DNA of 64,000 nt from Puffinus mauretanicus. Taxonomy: Eukaryota > Chordata > Aves > Procellariiformes > Procellariidae. Of this stretch, positions 12,211 through 23,010 are shown piece by piece (positions within the stretch are counted from its first letter, which is position 1; each line of letters opens with the position of its first letter). Location: NCBI GenBank assembly GCA_023333565.1, contig JAJKFH010000205.1:310001-374000 (forward strand), in the 5' to 3' direction. Both the position numbers and the translations under genes were made by a program. Below the pieces are notes generated by a model that saw only the letters and a list, made by a program, of their open reading frames with translations, did not search any database and was not told the origin of the DNA.

Positions 12211-12544
12211 AGGGTCTGCATCCACTCTTAGTACATTCGCTGGGTATAAATGAGGTTTCTTTTTCTGATTCTTGAAAAATATTGACAGTTGCAATCAAGA
12301 TGGTGTAGAAGCCCCTGCCAACAGTAGCAAGGAACTTGTCATCTAAGAGGCAAGTATGGTCTTTAAGAGTTGCATGGGAAGGAAGGACACGCTCCTTTGT
12401 CTTGTCTTCAGGACCCAGGGGTGGGATTCTTCTGACCAGGTGTTGGTGGCACAGCTCCGTAGTGGACAGCCATAGGGTCCATTTACAGTCAGTGAAGGTC
12501 TTGGCAATCCAGGCAGGGATGCCTTGAGTCAAAGTAATATAGTC
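12211..12544 (-). CDS. Possible internal exon, unknown protein
   Basis: On the minus strand a pyrimidine-rich tract and TTTTAG acceptor (complement of 12545-12551) precede GAC TAT ATT, and a good GTAAGG donor (complement of 12205-12210) follows the other end. The 334 bases between hold 111 open codons plus one base, so the exon would start in phase 0 and end in phase 1. The peptide starts DYITLTQGIPAWIAKTF, contains six cysteines and a hydrophobic stretch near GRGFYTILIATVNIF, and looks less biased than typical chance frames. I do not recognise the family. No partner exon was found. It lies about 345 bases from the retroviral element and has no LTR-like features. It may equally be a chance frame or a decayed gene copy. 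Confidence 0.3.
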
Positions 12545-13071
12545 CTAAAATAAATGTCAAAAATACACTGGGTAGATGCTTTCAGGGCACAGTTTATTTC
12601 CCTCCTCTGGGGGGGGCAGGGAGTGGGTCAGGTGTGTGTCTGCAATTTGGGCTTCTGGTGTGAATCTCACCCCTGGGTATAATAATAATCAGAGCTTGAT
12701 CCTGGAAGAGCCTTGCTGAAATACTGAGCAGAGCTGGTAGGTGCGAGCACGTGGTTTCAGTAGTTGGTTGCTGCTGCTCTCTTCCTCCCGTGCAAGCTTT
12801 TAATTGTAAACTGGGCTTTTCCTTCAACAATAAAAATGAAACCACCTTACTCAGGACGTCATACAGAGTCAGTCTCTTCACATTTGGAGAAACAGTGTTG
12901 ATAACCCAGGGATGTTTTCGTTCCTGCTGAGCAGTGCTTACACAGAGTCAAGGCCTTTTCTGCTCCTCACCCCACCCCACCAAAAAGTGGGCTGGGGGGG
13001 CACAAGGAGTTGGGAGGGGACACGGCTGGGACAGCTGACCCCAACTGACCAAAGGGATATTCCATACCATA

Positions 13072-13079
13072 TGACGTCA
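13072..13079. promoter_or_regulatory. CRE-type palindrome in 5' LTR
   Basis: A perfect TGACGTCA, the binding site of CREB/ATF proteins, lies 10 bases upstream of the TATA-like TATAGAG. The 3' LTR reads GGATGTCA at this place, losing the CpG as expected for methylated decay. The position fits an LTR core promoter. Confidence 0.6.
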
Positions 13080-13269
13080 TGCTCAGCATATAGAGCTGGG
13101 GAAAAAGGAGGAAGGGGGGGAACGTTCGGAGTACTTGTCTTCCCACATCACCGTTAGGCGTGATGGAGCCCTGCTTTCCTGGCGATGGCTGAACACCTGC
13201 CTGCTGATGGGAAGTAGTGAATGAATTCCTTGTTCTGCTTTGCTTGCGTGTGCAGCTTTCGCTTTACCT

Positions 13270-13275
13270 ATTAAA
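13270..13275 (+). terminator. LTR poly(A) signal ATTAAA
   Basis: ATTAAA lies about 130 bases before the LTR end and downstream of the TATA-like site, as expected for retroviral 3'-end formation. The 3' LTR has GTTAAA at the same place, so that copy has probably lost the signal. Confidence 0.5.
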
Positions 13276-13408
13276 TGTCTTTATCTCAACTCACGAGTTT
13301 TCTCACTTTTACTCTTCCGATTCTCTCCCCCATCCCATTGTGGGGGAGTGAGCGAGTGGCTGTGTGGGGCTTAGTTCCCGGCTGAGGTTAAACCACGACA
13401 GTCCTTTT

Positions 13409-13431
13409 TGGCACCCATTGTGGGGCTCGAA
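13409..13431 (+). other. Retroviral primer-binding site, tRNA-Lys-like
   Basis: Eight bases after the LTR the sequence reads TGGCACCC, then ATT, then GTGGGGCTCGAA. It is close to the complement of the 3' end of the lysine tRNA (CUU type), with a change at the fifth base and two in the middle. The TGG start pairs with the tRNA CCA end. This primer type is used by betaretroviruses and related class II elements, which supports the classification. The mismatches are probably decay. Confidence 0.7.
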
Positions 13432-13760
13432 GGGTTGAGATAACGACAGATTCGATTGGAATGTGCTAGATCAAATTTATAGCTGTTATTGCTGTTTAGC
13501 TATTAACTGGCAGGCTCCTGTGCTTGCCGTGGGGCTTGCTGGCCTCACTGTGTATTAGAGTCTGGTGCTCGTGGGTGGCTGCTTTTCGCTTTTGTTGCCT
13601 GCTGTACTGCTGTGCTGCTGACCCTCTTACTGTGCTGTGCCTGGGAACAGTTTGATAACAGCAGTGGGGATGGCCAGGGCATCGCTGCTGTTTCTGTGCT
13701 GCTGTGCTGGACAGGCTGGAACTCCAGTGTGAACTCAAGTCAAAGGGACTGTTAACTGTG
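13432..13760 (+). other. ERV leader / 5' internal region
   Basis: This is the internal sequence between primer site and tandem array. It is rich in CTGCTGTGCTGCTG-type text (about 13600-13705). A long minus-strand frame runs through it and into the array (13496-13990), but its repeats mirror the array and I take it as a shadow. No gag start or known structural motif is visible. A packaging signal may lie here by analogy with other retroviruses, but none is identifiable by eye. Confidence 0.5.
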
Positions 13761-14139
13761 GATGAGTCCACATGGGAGCAGGACACCCCGAAGCATCTGT
13801 GGCCATGAGTAAGTCCACACCAGAGCAGGTACATCTCGAAGTGTCTGTGGCCGTGATTATGTCCGTGCTGCAGCAGGTATACCTCTGAAGGGATTGTGGC
13901 CCAAGGATAAGTCCATGCTAGAGAAGGTACACCTCGAAGCGTCTGTGACTGTGAATAAGTCCATGCTGCAGCAGGTACACCTTGAACCATCAGTGGCTGT
14001 GCATGAGGTCATGCTGGAGCATCTCAAAGCATGTGGCCGTGGATAAGCCCACGACAGAGCAGGTACTCCCCTAAGGGACTGCAGTCTGTGGATAAGTCCA
14101 AGCCAGAGCAGGGGCAAGGGGAGGAGTTCATTGAGATGT
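13761..14139 (+). repeat. 48-base tandem repeat array inside ERV
   Basis: About eight copies of a unit typified by GATAAGTCCATGCT and GAGCAGGTACACCTCGAAG begin near 13761, 13808, 13856, 13905, 13953, 14001, 14042 and 14091, giving spacings of 47, 48, 49, 48, 48, 41 and 49 bases. A period of 48 equals 16 codons. In the best-kept part (about 13905-14043) the plus strand stays open and reads DKSMLEKVHLEASVTV followed by NKSMLQQVHLEPSVAV, a repeat with regular hydrophobic spacing. Outer copies carry stops and frame changes. I recall similar arrays in other bird elements of this type. It may be the remains of a coding repeat or a purely RNA-level array. Confidence 0.8.
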
Positions 14140-14428
14140 TAAACCCTATAACTTGGCCCAAAGGGATCAGGGGTGGAGATTGTAATGGATATACCTTTAA
14201 ATTGTTGTAACACATGATTTGAGTTGCATGTTATAGGAATTACTATAGCAGGAACCACCTGCACCAATGGAGGACAAGCCTTACAAGAAGCAGTGCAAGA
14301 GCAGCAGTGACCAGACCTGAGCTGGCTTGATTTGGTGCCCAGTAACTCCACGCAACACACCACCTCTCCTGTCCTGAGTGACCACCATAAGAAACGGAGC
14401 CCAAAGTCATGGACTAAATGAACTCCAT

Positions 14429-14468
14429 GGACATTTTGCGGACATTTGTGGACATTTTATGGACATTT
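14429..14468 (+). repeat. Four GGACATTT repeats in ERV
   Basis: GGACATTT occurs at 14429, 14440, 14450 and 14461, a spacing of 10-11 bases, within the 3' internal part of the retroviral element. The spacing is close to one DNA helical turn. It may simply be slippage expansion. Confidence 0.7.
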
Positions 14469-14596
14469 ACAAGGGTGGTCCATAGACTAAGGGAATGATA
14501 TCTGCATATTATATCAAAGAATGGGAAGGGGAGTGGTGGTTAATGAGGATGTATTGGATAGTGTGGGACCTGAGCATGATGTAAATGGTACGGAAT

Positions 14597-14609
14597 AAGG
14601 GGTGGAGAA
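14597..14609 (+). other. Retroviral polypurine tract
   Basis: AAGGGGTGGAGAA, nearly all purine, abuts the first base of the 3' LTR (TGTGCTGG from 14610). This is where a polypurine tract primes plus-strand DNA synthesis, and it fixes the LTR start. Confidence 0.75.
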
Positions 14610-15203
14610 TGTGCTGGTTTTGGCTGGGATAGAGTTAATTTTCTTCATAGTAGCTGGTATGGGGCTGTGTTTTGGATTTGTGCTGAAAACAGTGTTGATA
14701 ATACCGGGATGTTTTCGTTCCTGCTGAGCAGTGCTTACATAGAGTCAAGGCCTTTTCTGCTCCTCACCCCACCCCACCAGCGAGTAGGCTGGGGGTGCAC
14801 AAGGAGTTGGGAGGGGACATAGCTGGGACAGCTGACCCCAACTGACCAAAGGGATATTCCATACTATAGGATGTCATGGTCAGCATATACAGCTGCAGGA
14901 AGAAGAAGGAAGGGGGGACATTCCGAGTGATGGAGTTTGTCTTCCCAAGTGACTGCTATGCACGATGGAGCCCTGCTTTCCTGACGATGGCTGAACACCT
15001 GCCTGCCGATGGGAAGGAGTGAATGAATTCCTTGTTTTGCTTTGTTTGAGTGTGTGGCTTTTGCTTTACCTGTTAAACTGTCTTTGTCTCAACTCACGAG
15101 TTTTCTCATTTTTACTCTTCTGATTCTCTCCCCCATCCCACCGCGGGGGAGTGAGCGAGCGGCTGGGTGGTGTTTAGTTGCTGGCTGCGGTTAAACCATG
15201 ACA
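14610..15203 (+). mobile_element. 3' LTR of endogenous retrovirus
   Basis: A complete LTR of 594 bases, from TGTGCTGGTTTTGGC to ACCATGACA, with the expected TG...CA ends. Its inner 500 bases align with 12889-13400. The CRE, TATA-like and poly(A) sites seen in the upstream copy are each altered here (GGATGTCA, TATACAG, GTTAAA). The DNA after 15203 is unrelated to the LTR. Confidence 0.9.
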
Positions 15204-15839
15204 TGGAGCTTGGTTTTGAAAAGACAGCAGGCCAGTATTTTGTCATTTCTAAATTCTTGCCACCCAGATACCAGGGGAAAAAAGTCAGAAGCAAAGATAC
15301 AGTGTTCACAACTCATATGCTTCTCCCATTGTACATTTTTCTCCCATCTTTTCCAGAGGGCTTGAATTTTCTCAGTTATGCAACAGCCAGGGCAAGAAGT
15401 GCCAAGGAGGGTGAACAGGACTGAGACTGCAGCAATGTATATTCATAATTCCTGGGGCCAGATGCATTTCAGGGAGCAGGCCAATAAAGTTTGGCCTAAT
15501 TTAGGTGGTCAGGAGCCATCCGGCTTAGCTTTGCAAGGTAGGTAACGGGGACGCATTTCCCAGCATCGGGTTATACAAGCTACTGAGTCGGAGGTGAGAG
15601 GGGCCAGGCTGACTGCAAGTCATTTTGTATCTGCATGAAAATGGAGTTCAAAACATTCCCTCTAGAGTGGTATCCAATACCAAAATTGGATTTGGGAACT
15701 CAGAGTACATGAATATTTGTGCTGTCAATAAGAGTTATCTGTATACAGAACCCTTTCCTTGTCTGCTTTCTCTACCATGCTTCCTTCTTAATTCATTTTC
15801 AGTCTTTAATGTACTGTTGTGTAGCATCCTCTCCCATTA
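15204..15839. other. Non-coding stretch after the ERV
   Basis: I see no gene. Short plus-strand frames (15167-15424, 15625-15840) have no recognisable composition; the first overlaps the LTR end. Confidence 0.4.
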
Positions 15840-16130
15840 GGCCCTGTAATGTGCTCCGATTGCCTTCAGCTTGACTGCACTTAATAGCCAGCGTAAATAG
15901 AACTTAGTGTAGCATGCACTAACATCTCTATCCATTGTCCGGAGATTAAATACATGCCACAAATGGTTTACGCATCATCAGCCTCGAGCCCTCGTTTCAT
16001 AGCTCCCAACCAAAAGAGGATATTAAATTAATTTGCAGGTTGCTTTAGCAAAGCCTAACAAAAAGAGAGGAAAAAAATCCTGAGGGTCATTATGCATATA
16101 ATATCCATCAATCAAAAAAGAGGGGTGGAA
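15840..16130. promoter_or_regulatory. Enhancer-like element
   Basis: AT-rich, non-repetitive text with clustered factor-like cores, including GATTAAATAC, TTAAATTAATTTGC near 16024 and ATTATGCATATAATATCC near 16089 (POU-like). No frames or repeats are present. It has the look of conserved non-coding DNA, but conservation is not testable here. Confidence 0.22.
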
Positions 16131-18149
16131 AATGATAATAGCAGGTCATTATAAGAGGACAGGTGCACACATATTTAGCTCTATCTCTAGTTCAGGTCAA
16201 AGCTTAATGGTGTTAACTGGAGAGGAATGCAGGCTATGTGAACAGTGTCTATGTGTGAGGAAGAGGCGAAAGGGCAGCACTGTGTCAGGACAGCTCAGTC
16301 TCTTCCAGATCTTCATGCTTAACCCTTTACTCTGCCCGGGCATGAGCTGTTGAGTAACACTGAGCTTGTGAGAGAGGAAGAAACAGAGCAAAGCAGAGAT
16401 CTCCATCTCTCTTCCTGCAGCAGCTTGTACCATTCAAAGTACGCAAGGAAACAGGATTGGTCTAGGGCAGCGCAAAATGAAATTGCGCACTGCCAGGGTT
16501 CAGATTAGCAGCACCTGGACATACTGGTTATCAAGGACATGGGTTTTGTCAAGCAGAAGGAAATGGAACGCTTTTCATTGAGAGGGAGAAAGGAGCCCTA
16601 TATTCAGCAGAGGACATTGGCTGACACAGGGATGAACAATGATCTTCATGAGGGCCAGGACTGAGATAACTGGAAAAACAATGGCAAGGCCACATCTCGT
16701 CTACTAAAGCAAGAACTGTGAATAAAGTAGTGAGACACGTATTTAAAGTGAATAGACACTGCCTAGGTTGAATGTGCAGGACTGCAACCTTGATTTATTT
16801 TTATGAAAGGAAGGTACTGTGTGAATGTGGACTGCATGATCAGACACACGTGTGCCATCCCTGCTAGCCCATCTACCTTTTTAGCTTGATGAGTGGGACA
16901 GACACTGACAATGAGAAAGCTACAGTCATACTTACGGGTTCCACACAACAACTGGAAAGAAAGACGGTCTTGGTGTTAAAGCACCAAGCTGAAGTTTAGG
17001 TTACCTTACTTTGGTTTGCGGCTATGGCATGAAATGTAACCCAGGTATGCAAATTATTTCTCTTTATGGTTCAAGTTTGATAGCAATCCACAGAGGTGAA
17101 GGAAAAGATCAGTGATTATCACATTGTTTTAGATACCAGCATCAAGTTTTGCAAGGTCTTGTGGATGAATAATAAATCACTGCATCACTTCTAGAGTGAC
17201 GTGGCTCAGTGCCACGTGCCTTTGCTTTCTGGGGAAGTATGTTTCCAAGTGCTGCATTCCGTGGTCTTCATGAGGAAATGACCCAAATCCTTCCCCAAGC
17301 CAATAGTTACACACCTTGATTGACAAGTATCATTCTTCTGGGGCTCACAGCAAGTACCATCAATACACTGAGAAATGATACACTGGGAACGAGAGTAATT
17401 AAGGAAGGAAATATCCTTTACCACAAGAGTTTAAATGTCCAAGGACTGCTGTCATAGAAATCATGAGCGTATATTCTGTCAGCTGAAGTTTTAAATGCTG
17501 TTACTCCATGGCAATTTTCACAGGCTGAGCCATGCACCATGGAGTGAAGAAAGGCAAAGCGAGAGTTTGGTCAGACTGCCACTTAGCAAGGGTTCAGCAG
17601 AAGTTGTAAGAAACAAATTTGCCAGGTAAGATATAAATAAAGAGCCAACTGCAAGCTGTGTCTAAGGGCAGAAGATTGGCTTGAGTACTTTTTTCTTGGA
17701 AAAAATAAAACTAAACAAAAAGAACAAGGATTCATTTTGAGAGTGGGAGGATCTCTTCTGGGAGGTGTTTGTTCTTGCTGGAATGACCCACCCTGACACA
17801 GAGGTGCCATTCCTCCAAAGTCTTGGTCAAGTCTGGTTGCCCCATGGTCTGGCCTGAAACTTGCTTTCAGATGCGATGGGCTATCTTCTCTCACGCTCCC
17901 CTCCTTTTCCCATTTTTTCCCTTCTTGGTAGTAAATAGCAGAATCTGCTTGTCTTGAGACTGAGTGGCTGGGGAAAGGTATGGATTTCATCCTGACCTGC
18001 TACAGAGCAACTTCAGCCAGCTCCTGCTCTGGTTTTTACTCCAAGCAGATGCTCAATCCACGTGTTCGTGGGGCTGCCATGGGGGAGTGAGGGCCAGCGA
18101 GGGGAGAGGGAGGCGAGAGGAAAGAGCCTGATGGGGCTGGGCTATGTCG

Positions 18150-18360
18150 TGTACTCCAGAACAATAGATGATCACTCTTAATTATGGCAGCCTGAATGAG
18201 CATTACTCTGCCAGTCCCTTTCCTCGCGCTATCTGATCAATACAGCCTTAATTGCTGAAGAAAGGGAGTATCGTACACAATCACAGCACAATGGTTTAAT
18301 CACTTGGACGCTTAAAGTTAATTTCAGGCAGTTCATTTTTCATCGACGCTCTCACTCCAC
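18150..18360. promoter_or_regulatory. Enhancer-like element
   Basis: A compact stretch with CTTAATTATGG near 18177, GCCTTAATTGC near 18245 and AAGTTAATTTC near 18315, mixed with GATCA and CACAATGG (a SOX-type core) near 18288. It follows a G-rich strand segment (about 18078-18122). This suggests a regulatory element only. Confidence 0.25.
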
Positions 18361-21300
18361 CAGAGATGGCTTGTCTTCTTGCGCACACAGGTGCACATGT
18401 GCTCACAGCTTAAGGTGGATTATTAATAGCTTTTAGCAAGAATATTTGAGTGAACTGAAAATGTGGGAAATATTATTATCATGCATAAGCTTAGAAAGGC
18501 TTTTTGGGGGGAATTTGCCGAAAGCATTTATTGAGTCATTTCTTGAGGGAAGAAATAAAAAGGTCTTCTCCTCCGGGCCATCTTCTCTACTGCCTTTGTG
18601 CTGACCTCTCCAGACCCTCTGGGGACCTTTAGGGTTAGTGAGCAGGTGATGCAGCAGGATTGGAAACCTCATGAACAACTGGAGTGTGAATTCACCTGTC
18701 CTTTCAGTAGCACTGAATCCTCTCCAGCCTTTGGGGCTCTTCAGGCTTGTGGGCAGTGGCTCTGTAGGATCCTTTTTGTGATTGGCAGAGCTTGTCCACT
18801 TGAGAAGGTGGTGTCAGGATCCAACATGGTCCTGAGCTAAAAATAAGGGCACATCTGGCCCATCATCTGCAGTATTTCTGCTGTTTCAGATGTGTGGATT
18901 CAGCTTGGATCATATTTTATAGATGAGGGTCTGCTGCAACACTTTAATCCAGTTTTGAATATTGTCCAACAGATCCAGCTGGAAACCTCAAGGCTGGGAA
19001 CTGGGAAGTGTTGTCCATGGGAGGCAGACTTGGATGTGCCTTCCTCCTGCATAAAGCTGAGCATCACCAGAGCAAAAGTACAGGCTTTTCAAAAACCACT
19101 CGTGATGCTGACTGTAGTTTCTGAGCACCACATTGAGACCCCCAGATCAGTCCCTCTCCTTTTCTTCTCTCCCCCTTCCTAGCCAGAAATTGAGGCACCA
19201 AAATTGGCTGCTACTTTCACAAAGCCTTTGAACACTGCTGACTTGTAGCTGCCTGGGAAAATCTAGATCATGAAAACTGTGGATAGAAATGAGTCCTGAC
19301 ACAGAGATACCTGGTCTAGAGGAGACCTCAGCCATCACTTTGGTTCTTGAGTGAGTGTAGCTATCTTCTGTCTTATTTTATAATGAATCTGTCACCGTGA
19401 GGTGTTGCCCCTTGCTCAGTGCCAATACTTCATTAATGGGAACTCTGAGGTTCTCACCCTTACCTGGGTACTGAGCAGTGGGAAACCTGGTCTCACAGGA
19501 TCCAGGACACTAGGAAACATCTGAGCCAACGTGGTTGCTCAGCTTGTAGGATATGGCAGCATGGGAGCAAATGCCATACTAGTGAAAGGGTTGATGAAAG
19601 ATGAACAGACCTTTTCAAAGCTGTGAGAAAGTCATCCATGGGGCAACAAAAATATTCTGTGAACGATATCCCTGATGGTGGGATGGGATGGGAAGCAAAA
19701 TTGCTTGAAAATTTATCTCGCATCATTTTAGTCACGTCTAACTTTGTTCTATATCAGACCATTGACCTCTAGGACAAAGCTTGGAGGCAGACAGAAGTTT
19801 CTGCTGAATGTTAGATGGTCAGATAAGGATGAAGTTCACAGGGTACAGTGACATTTCTTTTCTCCCAGAAAATAATTTCCAGGTTAAAAATGGTATCCTA
19901 TGTTTTTGTTATTATTTTCTGGCTCCTGCATATCTGAAATGCCATACTCAGTTGCAGCTCTCTCTACATCCTGGAGATCATTTTCCATGAAGAATAGCAG
20001 GCAATGTTAGAAATTTGATAAGAGTGTCTTTCTCCTTTGATGAGTTCCTGCCCAAAATCTGAGGCAGAAGATGAGGAATTCAGCATGAAGGATACGGACC
20101 AAGAGAAAGGACCTGACAGAAGCACAGTCACTCCCTTTGTTGCAATGCTTTAGGCTAACCATTATTCACAGCCCTTTCCTCATATTGCATCTTTCATGAT
20201 TTGCTTAAGCGATTTTAAATTGCTTTTGTGATTTCATTTAGCGGAGACCACAATAAAAGTGACCCTTGAGTCTATGAAATGAAACAGCCCGCACAAAGGG
20301 ATTGAAGGCCTCAGCAGTGTGTGGGGTGACGGGTTTCTGTGCTGCACGCAGCAGGTTTGCATGGGACAAAGGAAGGATAAATGGCTCTCAATAAAATGGT
20401 GCAAGCGAGGAACATTGCTACCAGTGGCTGCTCAGAACAGCTAGTGTAAAATCCATGTTAGCCAATTCTTTGCCTGTGCAAATGAAGGGAAGAGCTTTGT
20501 CAGACAGCCCATAGCATGCTCAGCAACCAGATTTTTTTGTTAAAAATCAGGGTTTGGGGTTTTTTCAATGCTTTTTTTGGTGAGGGAGGCAGCAGGCAAA
20601 TTGCACTGGAGCGCCAAGTGCATTTCAGTGAAGGTTTGTTTCAGCAAAGCTCTTAAATTGAAGACTTATTTTAGCAGAATACATAAGTTGGTGTGCTTAT
20701 GATCAGGAGAAAAGCTGGATCTCCTTTTCCAGCTGCTGTCCGAAGCATAGCTCTTGTTCCGCATCCTGCTCCCAGACGATTCGGAGAGCAGGTGCTGGGG
20801 ATCAGGTAGGCATTTGATGTAACATTTAAAGTCAGTAGAAATCTTTGGGAATGAGATGGGGGAAAAAGGTTGTGTTGCTGCAACAAAACTTCCCCTTGGT
20901 CCCTGCAAAAGCTTTGGAGAAAGAGAAACAGTCTTTGGGGTTCATTTTCCAGGCTATGTCTTATTTGTGTCCAATGCCCAGTTACCTGGGAAGAGGATTA
21001 CAGCCCCCTTACCCTGGTGCCCTGCCTGTGCCTCCCCAAACAGTGATGACTCTTGATAACACCGAGATTTTTTTGACTGTACAGAAATACAGCTGAGCCT
21101 CTCCAGAGCTGAATAAGGCACAAATGAAACAGGCCTAAGCAAAGTTGTTGCATTTTTATGCAGCTGCTTTGCTGGGCTGCATTCAACTGTGCCAGAGAGC
21201 AAATCAGCTCTTGGTAACTCTATAATGGAGGAATCCCAAACCTGACCTCTGCTTTCTTCCCAGAGGCTCCAAACCAGCCCCCGGGGACTGGCTTCCACTA

Positions 21301-22739
21301 TCTTAAGCAAAAAGCTAAGCAGAACATACAGAGGAAATGATAAAAAAGCGACCTATTTTCATGCTATTTGGCTGCTCCTTACTGTTGATGACAAGTGGTC
21401 TGGTGATGTTAGCCAGCTCCCAGGGGGATGAAGGGCAGGATTTGAAGCACTTTATCGGTGACACCTCATTTAAGGTATTATTCCCACTTCCCTCCACTTT
21501 GCAGAGAAGCGGTGTCTGGAAAGCCCTGGGGAAGAGGCTGCCTGCAATCCTCCCTGCTTGGCCCCCCGCAGAAAACGCTATAGCTGGGGGTGGGCAGGAT
21601 GAATTTCATTCCAGCCATGTAGCACCTTTTGCCTGTACTTTATCAGGAGCCAGTGGTCATGCTGTCACACTGCAGTCTGCCTTGTTTCTGCTCTGAGCTT
21701 TCCAGGGGGGTTCAGTGTATCTTTACAAAAAGAACAGCTCCCCTTCCTCTCTGCTCCCGAACATAAAACAGTAAAAAAACCCCAGAACAAACTTTTATAG
21801 AGGAAGAAAGGAGAAGGCAATGGGAAGCTGAGGCATTGGGAGAAATCTGATTTTGAGATTTTTGATGCTGTGGTGGCACAATTTCCTGCGATGCAGCTGT
21901 GTAATGAGTTCACATCTGTTAATGCCACATGTTGCTCTGCCTTGCACAGATGCAAAGTCTCAATTTTTCTAATTAGCAACAACATGAAGTATATCTTAAT
22001 TTTCTGTCCCCCTTCCCTTTAATAAACGTGATATTAACAAGGTTACATGCCTGCTTTCACGGGGTTTAATTGAATGAGAAGCAAGATTGGGTTAGATCAC
22101 ACCGTTCTTTTTAGGTGGGGTTTGCCCAGATGCAGAGACATCGATTCATTACAATAAGCAGAAAGCACAGGGCAGGAGGTGGGGGCACCCCCCCGCTTTG
22201 CAGCAGCCGTAGCAATAACCACTGTTATCTGTGTATGTGATTCTTCAAGCCTCTCTGGACCAGGCTGCATGTATGTGTGTGTTGTACGTATATCTTTATG
22301 TTTTACAGTGTATGTGTACGGGGAGGCCTGTAACACCAGTTCTGACCAGAGGTTCAGCTGCATTTCTGGTCTGAGGGGATGGGGACACAGCCCAGGTCCA
22401 AGCAGACCAGGAGCAAGAGATGCTAGAGATTACCAAAGCCACGAGAAGAAAACCAGTTGAATCAGGAGAGAAAAAAAGGGACAGCTTCATGCCATGGGTC
22501 CTCCGTGGCAATCCTATTTGAGACTGAGCAACTTTACCCACTTCTGGCTGTGAAACCACACTGTTGGGGCTACTGGGGAGCCTGTGAGCGCAAGCGGGAG
22601 AGCTTTGCCCTGAGGTCCCCACCGCAATGATCAAAGGGGGACAGGGACTAATGCGGGCGGAGGGCGGCTCAGTGCTCCCTGCCGCAGGATCCAGCCCTCC
22701 CCGGCCAGCCTGCATTCATATTCCACCTGACTCTGCTGG

Positions 22740-23010
22740 GAGAAATCCATGGGGACCCCAACAGCAATTACTTGTGTGATTTAATTGGCATTATCATTTT
22801 ACTGGCTTGACAGAGATAAATCGCACTATTGGGTAAGGCTGCTACTGTGACAGCAAAAGCAGAAGGAAAGACTTTCTCCTTCTCTCTGAAATAGGAGATG
22901 ACTACCAGTGTATCTTAATAATTAGTGCTGTTATAATTAATCGGACTATTTGAGACCCAATCTAACAAACAAATGGAGGGCTTGATTGTTCGGTAATTGA
23001 CAATTTGTTC
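22740..23010. promoter_or_regulatory. Enhancer-like element
   Basis: Contains CAGCAATTACTTG, GATTTAATTGGC, TTAATAATTAG, TAATTA at 22934-22939 followed by ATCGG, and GGTAATTGACAATTTG. Homeodomain cores in this density without coding potential or repeat identity are typical of developmental enhancers. It also has AGATAA and ACAAT cores. This is inferred from composition only. Confidence 0.28.

Larger units (their letters stand above)
12889..13400 (+). mobile_element. 5'-truncated LTR of endogenous retrovirus
   Basis: This is the upstream copy of the LTR seen complete at 14610-15203. Similarity starts at about 12889, inside the LTR, so the first 77 or so bases including the terminal TG are missing. 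The right end is intact and finishes in CGACA at 13400. By hand, about 15 differences appear in roughly 190 aligned bases, so the pair is not recent. It keeps LTR promoter-like sites: TGACGTCA (13072-13079), a TATA-like TATAGAG (13089-13095) and an ATTAAA poly(A) signal (13270-13275). I know this LTR type from bird genomes; the primer site suggests a class II (ERVK-like) element. Confidence 0.85.
12889..15203 (+). mobile_element. Non-autonomous endogenous retrovirus (bird ERVK-like)
   Basis: The element is, in order: truncated 5' LTR, primer-binding site, about 1.2 kb internal region, polypurine tract, full 3' LTR. The interior holds no frame that I can recognise as gag, protease, pol or env, so it could only have moved using proteins from another element. 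Instead it contains a 48-base tandem array (13761-14139) and a cluster of GGACATTT repeats. Target-site duplications cannot be tested because the left end is lost. The primer site, complementary to a lysine-type tRNA, is the basis for placing it with class II elements. It is an old, inactive copy. Confidence 0.85.

Noticed and set aside
13761..14139. CRISPR-like appearance of regularly spaced repeats
   Set aside because: The whole unit repeats; there are no unique spacers, and the array lies between LTRs in a vertebrate-type genome.
13496..14363. Minus-strand frames with repeated peptide text
   Set aside because: Their repeats are the mirror of the 48-base array in the retroviral element, whose sense direction is plus according to the LTR, primer site and polypurine tract.
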